Positions 8,238 through 17,274 of a DNA stretch of 47,822 bases are shown piece after piece (within the stretch, counting starts at the first letter, position 1; the number at the start of each line of letters is the position of its first letter). Position numbers and translations under genes: made by a program. The notes under the pieces were generated by a model that searched no databases, was not told the DNA's origin, and was given only the letters and a program-made list of their open reading frames with translations. This DNA comes from a virus, in IMG/VR virus record IMGVR_UViG_3300035698_019776, positions 1-47,822 of that record; one strand, 5' to 3'.

Positions 8238-10001
8238 TTAGAAAGGTAATTCGGCCGGAGGAGTGGAATCTGGCGCTGGCTGGCCCAGGTCCAGCTCCAT
8301 CCCGCCGCCGACACCGCTCATGTCTGGCATACCCGGAAGGGCGGTTTCCATTCCGCCGGCGCCCATGTCACCCTCTGACGCAACCATTCCAGATGCGCCT
8401 CCTGGCGGCTCTGGGATAGCCCCAGCCCTATCGAGATTTTCCAGATCGCGAAGTCTGAGACTCTGAAGTGACTCAATTTCCTTAGCTCTAATAACTTCAT
8501 CAATTGCTTCCTCCTTAAGCCTCCTCTTCTCTTCTTCATAATTGAGTCCTAGGCTTCTATATAAAGTTTGAATAGAAACCTTCTTATCTGTAACGAAAGA
8601 GCTAACGCTTTGAATGTAGTCACCCATGTCATAAAGGTTCATATGATTAAAATCTACTGTCGGAACCATCAATACCTTTTCGCCATCCTTATATTCAAAG
8701 AAGTTCTGAAGTTCGCACATTGGAGCAAATATCTTTTGCTCCAGCCACTTTTTAATCATATTTCTAAAGATATCATATCTTTGGCGAAGAACCTCTAAGC
8801 CGACCGAAGAGCTGGCGTAAGTTGCGGACTCCTGATCCATTAATGATTTTGGAACCATGAGTCCAGTATATAGGTTGTTCATAATTAATTCAATATCAGA
8901 GCCTATATCAAGAACGGAACCGCTAAAGCCTATTCTCTCAATTGCAACACCATCATGAGTTACAATCTTAAAATCCTTATCGTACTGTGCGGCCTCCAGA
9001 GCCATCTTCATTTCTTCAATATCAGATTGAGTGGCTCTATATTCTGGTCCGTTTCCTAGCTTAACCAGGGTTAGAGGATTTACCATCCCATCGGCTTGCG
9101 CAAACTTGGATTCTCTGAGCTTATCATACAGCATTAAATCTTTGTAAATAGATACGATTATAGATGTGCCTCGGTGATCGTATGGCGAGCTTAATAATTT
9201 TAGGTGAGAAACATTCAGATTATCTAATGGAATTGATTGACCCTTTTTAACTGAGTTTATTAAGTTTGCAGGTAACCGCTTTTTAATCTGAATATCAGCA
9301 GGAGAATTAGAGTTAACGAGTCTGATCAGGGACGAGTCTGGCTTCATAGATATAATAACTTGATCGCCGATCGGGGCCTTCTTTACATTAACAAAGTCTG
9401 GATTTAAAATTGTAATTCTTTTCCATGTTCCAGTGCCTCTATCCAGCTCAGCATAGGGAAAGACTTCGCCCATCTTCCAGAATTCTAATGCCGCTCCATA
9501 AACTACGGAATATAAATCTACTCGGTCAGACCATTCATAAAAGAATTCCTGAACTTCCTTAACTGGGTGAGATATGTTGATCTTGCTTATAGGAAAAGAT
9601 GCATGAAGGTTTATTGCATTTCTAACAACTGGATGAGTATCATAGAATATTCTATTCCAGGCATTCATAGTTACCCGGTCTCTCGGAAGGTTAAGGTTGG
9701 CCAATTGAAATAATGGTGAATAAACTTCGGGCCCTAACATGTCACTTAGGCCGCGAGTTGACGGCAAAACTGGAGCGCCACCCATAGCTTGTTTCTTTAA
9801 AACTTCCCTGTAGGCATAGCTGTGTGATAACGCAGTATATCTAGGCTCTCCGCGAGCTTCTTCCTCTAGCTGTTTTTTTGATTCAACACTTTGAATATCA
9901 GCCCTACGAATATCGGAAAGCTTATCTAATCCGTTCTTAGTTAGATTGCTATCCATAGTGCTCTGCCGATTAGGTCTAGACGTTCTTCTGTTGCTGCTCA
10001 T
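8238..10001 (-). CDS. Portal protein
   Basis: 587 residues. The portal forms the twelve-subunit ring at the head vertex through which DNA is packaged. Support comes from the characteristic early segment (YSPLFQLANLNLPRDR, then NAWNRIFYDTHPVVRNAI), the central alpha/beta region, and the helical stem-like region around residues 390-430 (SLMDQESATYASSSVGLEVL), typical of portals of large myophages. The C-terminal 60 residues are G/P/M-rich and probably disordered. Its start has AGGA seven bases upstream, overlapping the end of the large terminase gene, which is the classic terminase-portal order. A shorter ATG start is not needed. Confidence 0.88.
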   Translation of the reverse strand: MSSNRRTSRPNRQSTMDSNLTKNGLDKLSDIRRADIQSVESKKQLEEEARGEPRYTALSHSYAYREVLKKQAMGGAPVLPSTRGLSDMLGPEVYSPLFQLANLNLPRDRVTMNAWNRIFYDTHPVVRNAINLHASFPISKINISHPVKEVQEFFYEWSDRVDLYSVVYGAALEFWKMGEVFPYAELDRGTGTWKRITILNPDFVNVKKAPIGDQVIISMKPDSSLIRLVNSNSPADIQIKKRLPANLINSVKKGQSIPLDNLNVSHLKLLSSPYDHRGTSIIVSIYKDLMLYDKLRESKFAQADGMVNPLTLVKLGNGPEYRATQSDIEEMKMALEAAQYDKDFKIVTHDGVAIERIGFSGSVLDIGSDIELIMNNLYTGLMVPKSLMDQESATYASSSVGLEVLRQRYDIFRNMIKKWLEQKIFAPMCELQNFFEYKDGEKVLMVPTVDFNHMNLYDMGDYIQSVSSFVTDKKVSIQTLYRSLGLNYEEEKRRLKEEAIDEVIRAKEIESLQSLRLRDLENLDRAGAIPEPPGGASGMVASEGDMGAGGMETALPGMPDMSGVGGGMELDLGQPAPDSTPPAELPF

Positions 10002-10003
10002 TT

Positions 10004-11788
10004 CTATGTCCTTAATTTTGGTGCAAATGCGAGGGATGGCTTTGGTAGATGATTTACCTTGGCAACTCCCGGCTTCGCCGTAAATCTACTGGTTGCGTCA
10101 AATTTCCAAGCCATATAAGCATACATCAAGGCCATTAAACCGTCGTTCGGAGTAGAACCCTTTACGTATACCTTGACCTGCTGACCTCCGCCCTTGGTTT
10201 TTATGGATGTACCCATAGAAGTGCAGTGATCAATTAACCATTCAACATACTCATAGCTCTTCCACGGAAATCTAATTTTACCCTTCAATAACTTATCTAA
10301 TATTTCTTCAATCATTAGATCTTTATTATACGTTATCATGAGCTCATCTTCACGATATTTTATTGGATTTAATAGAGCTCCACTACCCTGGGCTCCAAGA
10401 AATTTATCTCCGACCACAGACTGAATATCTCTAACGACATCCTGCCCGAAGAAGAAGTCGGATACACCCTGCTTTATGCCAAATCTTCGATACATCTCAT
10501 TGATCGTAGATTTTTTATAATCGAAATGCCTCTCTCTTAATTTATGGGCATGTTCAATAAGGAGTGTGCCATCACCAGCATCAGAAAGTACAACAACGCA
10601 TGAAAAAGACTGACCTCTATTATCCTCACCTTCGGCTTTGTCACCCCAGTCTGCGCCAAGATAGGTTTTCTTATCTCTTGACGAAATTTGTTTAGAAAAC
10701 GCTCTATCAGGATCGCGACAATACATCTCGATATGCTGCCGTGTTATAGGCATACCAACACCGGCATAAAATTCCCCAATAACTTCGTTATTCCATACCC
10801 TTTCTGATTGATTGGGATTATTCTCTGGCATCAAATCATCAATATATTCCCTGGTAAGGTTTGGAATATACAGCTGATTTATATGAAATCCGACATATTT
10901 GCAATCATCATATTCCCTGGAAGCATCCCATTCTCCAAGCTCAACGGCCTCGGCCTTCTTCGTTATAACGCCACAATGAGGGCACTTCATATCGTACCCG
11001 CCAATCCAAATATCTTTCCATCTGTTATCATTGGGTCTATAAAATGGGTACTTAGCCTTACATCCAGAACACCCGAGATTATAATATCTTTGGTCAGACA
11101 TTTCCCATGTTGTATCGAACCAGGAACCTTTTTCTTTTGGCGTTCCAAAGTAAACCTGAACGCCCTTACCGATCTGACCGTACTTAGCTGCGGTTAAAAT
11201 CTTGGTCGAGTTTCCTATAGCAAGCGATGCCATATCCTGGCACTCATCATAGAATGCTACGTCGAGGGTCATACCTCTAACTCTGTCACCATCAGCTCCG
11301 ACACTTTCGACCCACAGAGTGCCGGTCTTAAACTGCTTCATGGTAAGGTTATCTACTGCGTTATTTGAGCTTAGCTTATTCTTATTGATAAAGTCATCTT
11401 TGGCATCTTTAATCAGTCCTTCAAGCTTATCCTGAGTGAATCTTTTAACTAGGGCCAGGGCGGGAAATAAATGCGCAACCCTAATCGGAGGAGAGTTAAA
11501 CAGACCACCATTAGTAAAGTAAAGATCTAGAGCTCCCGCCATCATAGTTGCTCCGACCTGACGACCCTTTTTAATAACCACAGGCTTACCGCTTTTTTTG
11601 GTAGCCTGAAGGGCTATATAGCGGTAGATGTCAGCCATAAATTTCCATCCATTCCCCATAACCCTAAAAGGCTCACCGTCCAGCATTAAATTATTCTGGA
11701 TGAAGTGAGCTGGGTCATAGTCTAGAAAGCTATTTTTAATATCAGAAAATAATTTTTTATGCTCGTCTTTGGCTGCAATTTTTGACAT
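10004..11788 (-). CDS. terL: Large terminase subunit (ATPase-nuclease)
   Basis: 594 residues from ATG 11788, chosen because AGGA lies six bases upstream; an in-frame ATG 30 bases earlier has no ribosome binding site and overlaps the preceding gene. It is the DNA-packaging motor. Visible features: Walker-A-like KKGRQVGATMMAG (about residues 73-85), Walker B VAFYDECQD (167-175, with D171-E172), a four-cysteine zinc-type insertion (C230, C233, C259, C262) as in GpA-like terminases, and an RNase H-type nuclease start YLGADWGDK (D370). Length fits TerL. It is followed immediately by the portal and preceded by genes that include a putative small subunit. Confidence 0.93.
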   Translation of the reverse strand: MSKIAAKDEHKKLFSDIKNSFLDYDPAHFIQNNLMLDGEPFRVMGNGWKFMADIYRYIALQATKKSGKPVVIKKGRQVGATMMAGALDLYFTNGGLFNSPPIRVAHLFPALALVKRFTQDKLEGLIKDAKDDFINKNKLSSNNAVDNLTMKQFKTGTLWVESVGADGDRVRGMTLDVAFYDECQDMASLAIGNSTKILTAAKYGQIGKGVQVYFGTPKEKGSWFDTTWEMSDQRYYNLGCSGCKAKYPFYRPNDNRWKDIWIGGYDMKCPHCGVITKKAEAVELGEWDASREYDDCKYVGFHINQLYIPNLTREYIDDLMPENNPNQSERVWNNEVIGEFYAGVGMPITRQHIEMYCRDPDRAFSKQISSRDKKTYLGADWGDKAEGEDNRGQSFSCVVVLSDAGDGTLLIEHAHKLRERHFDYKKSTINEMYRRFGIKQGVSDFFFGQDVVRDIQSVVGDKFLGAQGSGALLNPIKYREDELMITYNKDLMIEEILDKLLKGKIRFPWKSYEYVEWLIDHCTSMGTSIKTKGGGQQVKVYVKGSTPNDGLMALMYAYMAWKFDATSRFTAKPGVAKVNHLPKPSLAFAPKLRT

Positions 11789-11795
11789 TCTTTTC

Positions 11796-12422
11796 CTAGC
11801 GAGATTCTGGCTCCGCATGATTATAGTAATCAGCTACCGAATCTTTATATTTATCTTCTAAACTTGTATCAATAGATTCTGGTTTGTAGCTTATAAGCTC
11901 TACTTCTGTTTTTGAATCGGTTAGGTCTTTTATATAGCTTATTAGCTTGTCTCTGTCTATCTTCTTTTCCATCTCATTAAAAAGAAGGCCATCCTCTCTC
12001 TTACATCTTGATATAACTGTAATTATATCTAAGCCTGGTTCATGCCCAACCATGTCCTTGATGTATTTTAAAATATTATTCATAATCTTAACATCTCTGT
12101 CTGAATGTGCCGAGGCACTCTTTACGGAGCACTCACATGAGTCAATCTTGGTATGGCAACCACAACCGGCCTCAACTATATTACCTCCAGACTTCTCCAT
12201 TTCATTTACTATTTTTTGAGCTAAATCGAAGCCAATTCTTTCTCTAAAGTCGGCAAGTTTTTCATCTATAGAATCAAACTTCTTATTTTTGTTTTTAGAA
12301 TTGATATAATCCTTAAGGTAATCTATGTTCTGAGCGTTCTTTTCTAAATCATAAGCAAACTCATACAGCCACATTGCTGTAATTTTGTTTTTTTCTTCTG
12401 AGTTGTGCCTATTAATTTTCAT
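11796..12422 (-). CDS. Hypothetical protein with a cysteine cluster, upstream of terL
   Basis: 208 residues with a good start (AAGGA eight bases upstream of ATG 12422). The protein is helical and charged, except for a cysteine-rich knot near residues 88-101 (AGCGCHTKIDSCECS), which could bind zinc or an Fe-S centre; this is inference. Its stop codon TAG lies inside the ribosome binding region of the terminase gene (CTAGGAAAAGAATG), so the two are coupled. No family was recognised. Position between acidic virion-operon proteins and terL suggests a packaging or assembly accessory role. Confidence 0.75.
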   Translation of the reverse strand: MKINRHNSEEKNKITAMWLYEFAYDLEKNAQNIDYLKDYINSKNKNKKFDSIDEKLADFRERIGFDLAQKIVNEMEKSGGNIVEAGCGCHTKIDSCECSVKSASAHSDRDVKIMNNILKYIKDMVGHEPGLDIITVISRCKREDGLLFNEMEKKIDRDKLISYIKDLTDSKTEVELISYKPESIDTSLEDKYKDSVADYYNHAEPESR

Positions 12423-12439
12423 AATAAATTTCCTTTATT

Positions 12440-13498
12440 TTATGCGAAGTAGTTCTTAACAAAATCTGTACCATGGCCCTCGCGGTCCTTGGATGATTCA
12501 CCTACTGTTCCACGGTCTTTGAAGATCGGATGGCCCATATCCATAAGTATTTGAAGAATAGACAGCTCTTCTCTGTCAGTAAACTTATACTTTTCTTTCA
12601 AGAAGTCATAAACACTCTCAAACGGCTTACCCGCAGAAACAACAGAATTAACTAATATTCCGGTTATGGCTCTTTCAAATGGGGTCATAATAAGCTGAAT
12701 CTTTGGAGTTGTAGCTTCCTTGACGATTGCATCTTCCCTAAAAGACTCCTTAACGAGCTCCTGCTCGTCAGATGCAGTCTTTAACTTCTTATTCAACTTT
12801 TTAGCATGCTCTTTTAACTTTGCAACATCCTTAATTATGCTGACACGCATTCGTTCTAGCGCAGATAGATCGAGAACATCATCCTTGTCCGCCCTTAGAG
12901 CTTCTGAGATTTCTTTGTTAATACCAACCAAATACATAACCGCTCTTTCACACCCAAGAGTGGAGGTTCCGTCATGAGATGGGATTCCGCCAGGATAGCA
13001 TTTGGTTACATACTTCATAAAGCAGCTTGGGTCTCTGTCCTTCTCCCATGTTTTCGGCTCTTCCTCCTCAGGCTCTTCTTCTTCGCCGTCGTCAACATAC
13101 CCGGAGGCACCTGGAAGTGCGAACTGAGACTCGTGAGAAATAGCCTCATCCTGGTCATACATTGGTTTGTCATGGCCATGAGAATGATCGCGGAAATCTT
13201 CTTCATCAGGATCAAAATCATCAAGCCCTAGTTCTTCGATTAGCCTCCTAATCTCTTCATCATCATAGCTATCATCATCTTCTGATGTTTGAACACCATC
13301 ATCTTCGAAGTCGATATCCATATCTTCGAATTCTATAGTAGACCCTAGGTCTTCGAGTTCACTAAAATCTTCGCCGTCTTCCTCGAAAATTATTAGATCG
13401 TCATATCTTGAGTCACTCCTATCCAAATTGAGCATAGTTTTATCATCAAAGTACGCGGTTTTTGCATTTAGGCCTGTGCTTTTTGTAGCCTTTTTCAT
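12440..13498 (-). CDS. Very acidic hypothetical protein
   Basis: 352 residues with GGAG seven bases upstream of the ATG. Residues about 15-160 are extraordinarily rich in D and E (for example EDGEDFSELEDLGS and EEEEPEEEEPKTW) with a short His-rich DHSHGHDKP patch. The second half (residues 160-345) appears folded: a cysteine-containing MKYVTKCYPGGIPSHDG segment, then a helical K-rich region and a C-terminal FERAITGILVNSVVSAG segment. Extreme acidity could mimic DNA or keep the protein disordered. It lies between two other acidic proteins and the terminase gene. Function unknown. Confidence 0.75.
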   Translation of the reverse strand: MKKATKSTGLNAKTAYFDDKTMLNLDRSDSRYDDLIIFEEDGEDFSELEDLGSTIEFEDMDIDFEDDGVQTSEDDDSYDDEEIRRLIEELGLDDFDPDEEDFRDHSHGHDKPMYDQDEAISHESQFALPGASGYVDDGEEEEPEEEEPKTWEKDRDPSCFMKYVTKCYPGGIPSHDGTSTLGCERAVMYLVGINKEISEALRADKDDVLDLSALERMRVSIIKDVAKLKEHAKKLNKKLKTASDEQELVKESFREDAIVKEATTPKIQLIMTPFERAITGILVNSVVSAGKPFESVYDFLKEKYKFTDREELSILQILMDMGHPIFKDRGTVGESSKDREGHGTDFVKNYFA

Positions 13499-13507
13499 TG
13501 ATATCTC

Positions 13508-13759
13508 CTATCCATAAAAACTGGTTAATAGCCCAGTCCAAGTTCTGCTAATGTTATCATCGACATATTCTGATTCGTTAAACTGGTTTTGAAGAGGCTT
13601 TGATGAATCACCAATAAATATTCTTGGATATACCGGACTTCCGCCCAGCGGCATATTTATTGACTCCTCTAGGTTATCGTCCTCTATATCGTCAATACTG
13701 TCATCTTCATCGAAGAAAACAATATCGTCTACATGATTTTTAATTTGTGCTTTGTTCAT
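13508..13759 (-). CDS. Small acidic hypothetical protein
   Basis: 83 residues, starting MNKAQIKNHVDDIVFF, with AGAG as a modest ribosome binding site. It is D/E-rich through residues 11-32 and ends with WTGLLTSFYG. Like its larger downstream neighbour it is strongly acidic, and the two genes are nine bases apart. It shares the pattern of an acidic N-terminal tract followed by a short folded-looking tail. No domain recognised; function unknown. Confidence 0.7.
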   Translation of the reverse strand: MNKAQIKNHVDDIVFFDEDDSIDDIEDDNLEESINMPLGGSPVYPRIFIGDSSKPLQNQFNESEYVDDNISRTWTGLLTSFYG

Positions 13760-13774
13760 AATATTCTCTAACCA

Positions 13775-15463
13775 TCAATCATTATTAGTAGTTGAAATCT
13801 TAAGTATTCTTGCCCTTCTATCAATCGCGCTTGAAGCGAAGGTTCTCATGCCTAAGACGGTTACGTGGTAGTGGGGACCTGCAGTCTTACTCTCATCTAC
13901 AATTTTAATATCAAATTTGCCTTCTGCATTTACAGTATCAAGCAAGTGTTTTATACCATTAGTAATTGCGAAGTCAACCGCCTGCCCAGGGTTGGTAATG
14001 TGATGACTTCCAACTGGGCGGCTCTTTATAATCTCGATAGCCATAGATATCGCCCGAGGTTCGGTTCCATAATTTTCAAATATGTAAGAAATATCGCCAC
14101 CAAATTTATTGCCGTACAGCCATGTCAAGTACCTTCTTCCGCTATCTTTGCCACCATTGGATTTCCAATTTTTGGCCATAATCGTAGCTTGAGATTTTAA
14201 AGATCTCCACCCACTAGTTATAACTGGAGTTTTTACACCCATCTCGGAAGCCTTGAATGCAACCTCTCGAATGAATGCTTTAACATCGGGTGTTACATTT
14301 TCAATATTAACCCCAGGTTTTATTACAATGTTTAAAAACTTTGGCTGAACCTTTGATAAGTCTTCATCCGGCTCTAAATGTATATTACCGTCTGGCGATA
14401 TTAAGTTCAGTAATTTTTTTCTTCTTTTTTCAAAGTTACCCGATATGGGTGGCTCGATAATTTCTGTAGGATTATCTATCAAATTTTTCATAACTTCGAG
14501 TGTTTCTAGGGGACTTTTATGAACTCCCCATACCGAATTCATATTCTGCATATACCAGGAAGCCCACGAGTGATAACTACTGCTTGTTATTCCGGGAATC
14601 TTATAGTAATTAGAGTGCCACCAATCACTCAATTTTTGATGGTCTTCCCCCCTAGATTCGTACTGCGACCAGCTGTTGGCAATCGAGGCAGTCTTGTGAT
14701 CAAGCGCGTTGCTCTCTAAGTATTCAGATAGTAACTTGTTGCGGATAAGAACCTCCTTGAAGTGTCCAGATAGAGGTATGTTCTTAAATAAGTTCATTTC
14801 CTTAAGAAGTTTTATAGTTAGAAGTTCGTTCTCTTTCAAAGCCTTATTAATCTTAACTGTTATATACTTATCTTTAACCGATGAGCCAATGAAAATTTCT
14901 GGATTGTCAATTACAAAATTTTTAATTTCATCGTCTATTTTAAAATCATATCTGGCCGCAAGATTAACTGCTCTATAAATTCTTCTCGGATCATCAGTTA
15001 GTGTTATTTCTGCGGGTACCGGGGTTCTTATAATTTTGCTATCAAGATCTTTGATGGCCATCCCGGTGGGATCAAAGAATTCTCTAGTTACGAGGTCTTG
15101 ATGGAGGGTGTTTATTGTGAAATCTCTGCTGAAGGCTTCATGGAATTTTTTATGATCGGTGCCAAGGTAAGATGAAACCTTATCCGAAATAAAGTTACTA
15201 GAAAAGTCTAGATCAAAATAGTCTGTAAAGACTGTAGTATGGCCGTCATCGGATAATTCAAACGGAACATTGAAATTATCAGAGACCAAAATAGCTAGCC
15301 TTAAAACTTCTGAAGAATTAGTTGTAAGGTCTACATCCGGAGTCTTAACATCTTTTCCGGATAGATAAATATCTCTAGGAAGCCCCCCAACAGTATATGG
15401 AGTATCGATCATATACTGTTGCGATATTTTCTTAACTATTTCTAGTGTGTTCCAGAATTCCAT
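13775..15463 (-). CDS. CCA/poly(A)-polymerase-type nucleotidyltransferase fused to M15-like peptidase
   Basis: 562 residues. The N-terminal part is the head of the class II CCA-adding enzyme/poly(A) polymerase family: TPYTVGGLPRD (21-31), TPDVDLTT (41-48, acidic pair D43/D45), SRDFTINTL (112-120), FDPTGMAIKDL (130-140) and TDDPRRIYRAV (156-166). The C-terminal part from about 375 looks like an M15 (VanY-type) zinc peptidase: VITSGWRSLKSQ (414-425), SHHITNPGQAVDF (486-498, ligands H487 or H488 and D497) and AGPHYHV (528-534, H531/H533). The first activity would add nucleotides to RNA; the second would cleave peptidoglycan peptides. Both key residue sets look intact. The gene lies in the terminase region. 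Start: GGAG seven bases upstream. Confidence 0.82.
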   Translation of the reverse strand: MEFWNTLEIVKKISQQYMIDTPYTVGGLPRDIYLSGKDVKTPDVDLTTNSSEVLRLAILVSDNFNVPFELSDDGHTTVFTDYFDLDFSSNFISDKVSSYLGTDHKKFHEAFSRDFTINTLHQDLVTREFFDPTGMAIKDLDSKIIRTPVPAEITLTDDPRRIYRAVNLAARYDFKIDDEIKNFVIDNPEIFIGSSVKDKYITVKINKALKENELLTIKLLKEMNLFKNIPLSGHFKEVLIRNKLLSEYLESNALDHKTASIANSWSQYESRGEDHQKLSDWWHSNYYKIPGITSSSYHSWASWYMQNMNSVWGVHKSPLETLEVMKNLIDNPTEIIEPPISGNFEKRRKKLLNLISPDGNIHLEPDEDLSKVQPKFLNIVIKPGVNIENVTPDVKAFIREVAFKASEMGVKTPVITSGWRSLKSQATIMAKNWKSNGGKDSGRRYLTWLYGNKFGGDISYIFENYGTEPRAISMAIEIIKSRPVGSHHITNPGQAVDFAITNGIKHLLDTVNAEGKFDIKIVDESKTAGPHYHVTVLGMRTFASSAIDRRARILKISTTNND

Positions 15464-15467
15464 TTAG

Positions 15468-17024
15468 CTACTCCAAAGGCCTCTCGGGTTCCAGTGTAGG
15501 TGCCGGAGTTGGCAAAATATCCGACTCTGCATCTTCAGATATGCCCTGCTGAATAGATTCAGCACCTCTAGATGGTTCTTGAGCATTACTTTCATCAAAG
15601 ACCTTGTTCACCTCTCTCAAGGTTCTTCCCTCTATCTCACTCTTCTTCGCATCAGATATTTCTGAAATATTTTTTCCTGATGATAACATACCGAGCATTT
15701 TGGTAACTCTAGTTAGCGCGTAAGAATAGCCATCAATAAGCTTACTTTGAGCCTCGGCCAGCTCAGGAAACATTGCAGCTATGCCAATCTTATCAAGCAT
15801 GATATCGAACTCTGCAAGTAATCGAATAGTTCTCCTATCAGACAGTCTCCCTGCAATTTCCTCTAGCTTGCTTACCGCATTTCCAATGTCGATCGGACCA
15901 GCTAGTTCCTCATATTCTCCATAGCTAGCTCCAGAGCCACCAGATAGAGCCCTAGTTAGCGGGGAGTTTCCGCCGGACTCATAATCGGTATAAATACTTT
16001 TTCCTCGCTCAACGGCACCTGGAGCCGCTTGAGACTGCGGCGGAGCTGACTGGGGCTGCGGCGGAGCTGACTGGGGCGGTACAGCAAGCTCTTCGTCGAT
16101 CTCGGACATAGCCATCGGATCTGGTGACATCTCCTGAGCATACTTTCTAAATGTAGAGTAACCTTCATCAAATCCAATCTTCTTAAACTTATTTGAATAT
16201 TTAAAAGCCAGATCAGATGCCGTAACCTGATGCCTTAGACCCCTGACCTCTTGATCGAAGCTATGAAGAAGATCTGCCAGCTCCCTATGGGTATCTCTAT
16301 CAATAAATGCATCACTGGTTCTTAGAAGCTTGTCAATTCTTCTAATTGCAGAATACAGTTTATTCTTCCAGTCGTTATATTCATTCTGAGGATTTTCGTT
16401 TGGTAACTTCCCTGATTTACTATTTCCTAGCAGGTTCAGCTTGTTTTCAATTTCTTCGGATAAGTAACCTGATCCGCCAGGATAATTACCTATTCCGGTT
16501 AATGGAAATTGGTATGCGCTCTTCTTTATTTCCGAATCCTCAGCGCTGTACTTTAAATGTTCGCCAGTAGAAAAGTACTTAACCCATCTTTTGAACTTCT
16601 CGTCTTCCATTGTTTCTGAGTCTAGGGTGCCGGCGTAGTAGTCTATCGCTGCAGTAAGATTCATATCACCATTAGATACTGCATCGTATATCTTATAGAC
16701 CAGGCCCGACCACTTCTCTATATCATGCTCTGCCTGGATATCCTCATTGCTATGCATATGAGGGTACGCAACCTTCTTTATTTCTTTTAAATTTGCTGCG
16801 GTTTTGAAAACTAAATGATAATAATCGTTAGCATTCGAAAGTTTTTGCTCTGCGCCATCAAGGTATGCCTTAATAACAATGCCCCTGTTCTTATCAGATT
16901 CCGTTCCTATAGTTGCATCAACTATATTATGAATATTGACCAGCCTATTCATATCTTGGCCAGAAAATGTTTCCACCTCTGGATAGAGAATCATAACTCT
17001 TTTAAGATCTTTCTGGTACGTCAT
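15468..17024 (-). CDS. Hypothetical protein with proline/glutamine linker
   Basis: 518 residues, helical for much of its length. A P/Q/S-rich linker at about residues 315-338, built from APPQ and SAPPQ units, separates an N-terminal region (residues 1-300) from a C-terminal helical domain (about 370-470). No catalytic motif or membrane segment is visible. The start overlaps the end of the upstream gene by 23 bases, and the next gene (the nucleotidyltransferase/peptidase fusion) starts four bases after its stop, indicating tight co-expression. Virion or assembly role by context; function unknown. Confidence 0.75.
   Translation of the reverse strand: MTYQKDLKRVMILYPEVETFSGQDMNRLVNIHNIVDATIGTESDKNRGIVIKAYLDGAEQKLSNANDYYHLVFKTAANLKEIKKVAYPHMHSNEDIQAEHDIEKWSGLVYKIYDAVSNGDMNLTAAIDYYAGTLDSETMEDEKFKRWVKYFSTGEHLKYSAEDSEIKKSAYQFPLTGIGNYPGGSGYLSEEIENKLNLLGNSKSGKLPNENPQNEYNDWKNKLYSAIRRIDKLLRTSDAFIDRDTHRELADLLHSFDQEVRGLRHQVTASDLAFKYSNKFKKIGFDEGYSTFRKYAQEMSPDPMAMSEIDEELAVPPQSAPPQPQSAPPQSQAAPGAVERGKSIYTDYESGGNSPLTRALSGGSGASYGEYEELAGPIDIGNAVSKLEEIAGRLSDRRTIRLLAEFDIMLDKIGIAAMFPELAEAQSKLIDGYSYALTRVTKMLGMLSSGKNISEISDAKKSEIEGRTLREVNKVFDESNAQEPSRGAESIQQGISEDAESDILPTPAPTLEPERPLE
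16035..16076 (-). repeat. 21-bp tandem repeat in Pro/Gln linker
   Basis: Two exact copies of a 21-base unit beginning ctgcggcggagctgac lie at 16035-16055 and 16056-16076. They encode the repeated PQ/SAPPQ linker of the 518-residue protein and are more GC-rich than the surroundings. In-frame repeat length keeps the reading frame open if copies are gained or lost. Confidence 0.85.
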
Positions 17025-17274
17025 ATTCTTCCCACTTTAAAAGTTTTTCCACAGTTAGCTGAAGCTTAGTAAGAGATCTGGACCAGCAAGGAACATCTAT
17101 CTCTTCTGTTTTTTTTAAATTTGATTTAAGATAATCAAGATAAATCAACAGGTGGTCATTAGAAACTTCATTATTCATATATATATTTTCTAAATTTTTC
17201 TTTATCCAATTTCTTAATGATTCGGGACTTTCTATATCTGAAAGCTTTAACTCTCTGAGGTCTTTATTCTGCAT
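17002..17274 (-). CDS. Small hypothetical protein next to putative small terminase
   Basis: 90 residues starting MQNKDLRELKLSD, with AGGTG six bases before the ATG. It overlaps the upstream gene by 11 bases and the downstream gene by 23 bases. Predicted all-helical, with WIKKNLENIY and YLDYLKSNLKK segments and a C-terminal VEKLLKWEEYDVP. No motif identified. The overlaps suggest coupled translation in the same operon as the putative small terminase; function unknown. Confidence 0.72.
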   Translation of the reverse strand: MQNKDLRELKLSDIESPESLRNWIKKNLENIYMNNEVSNDHLLIYLDYLKSNLKKTEEIDVPCWSRSLTKLQLTVEKLLKWEEYDVPERS

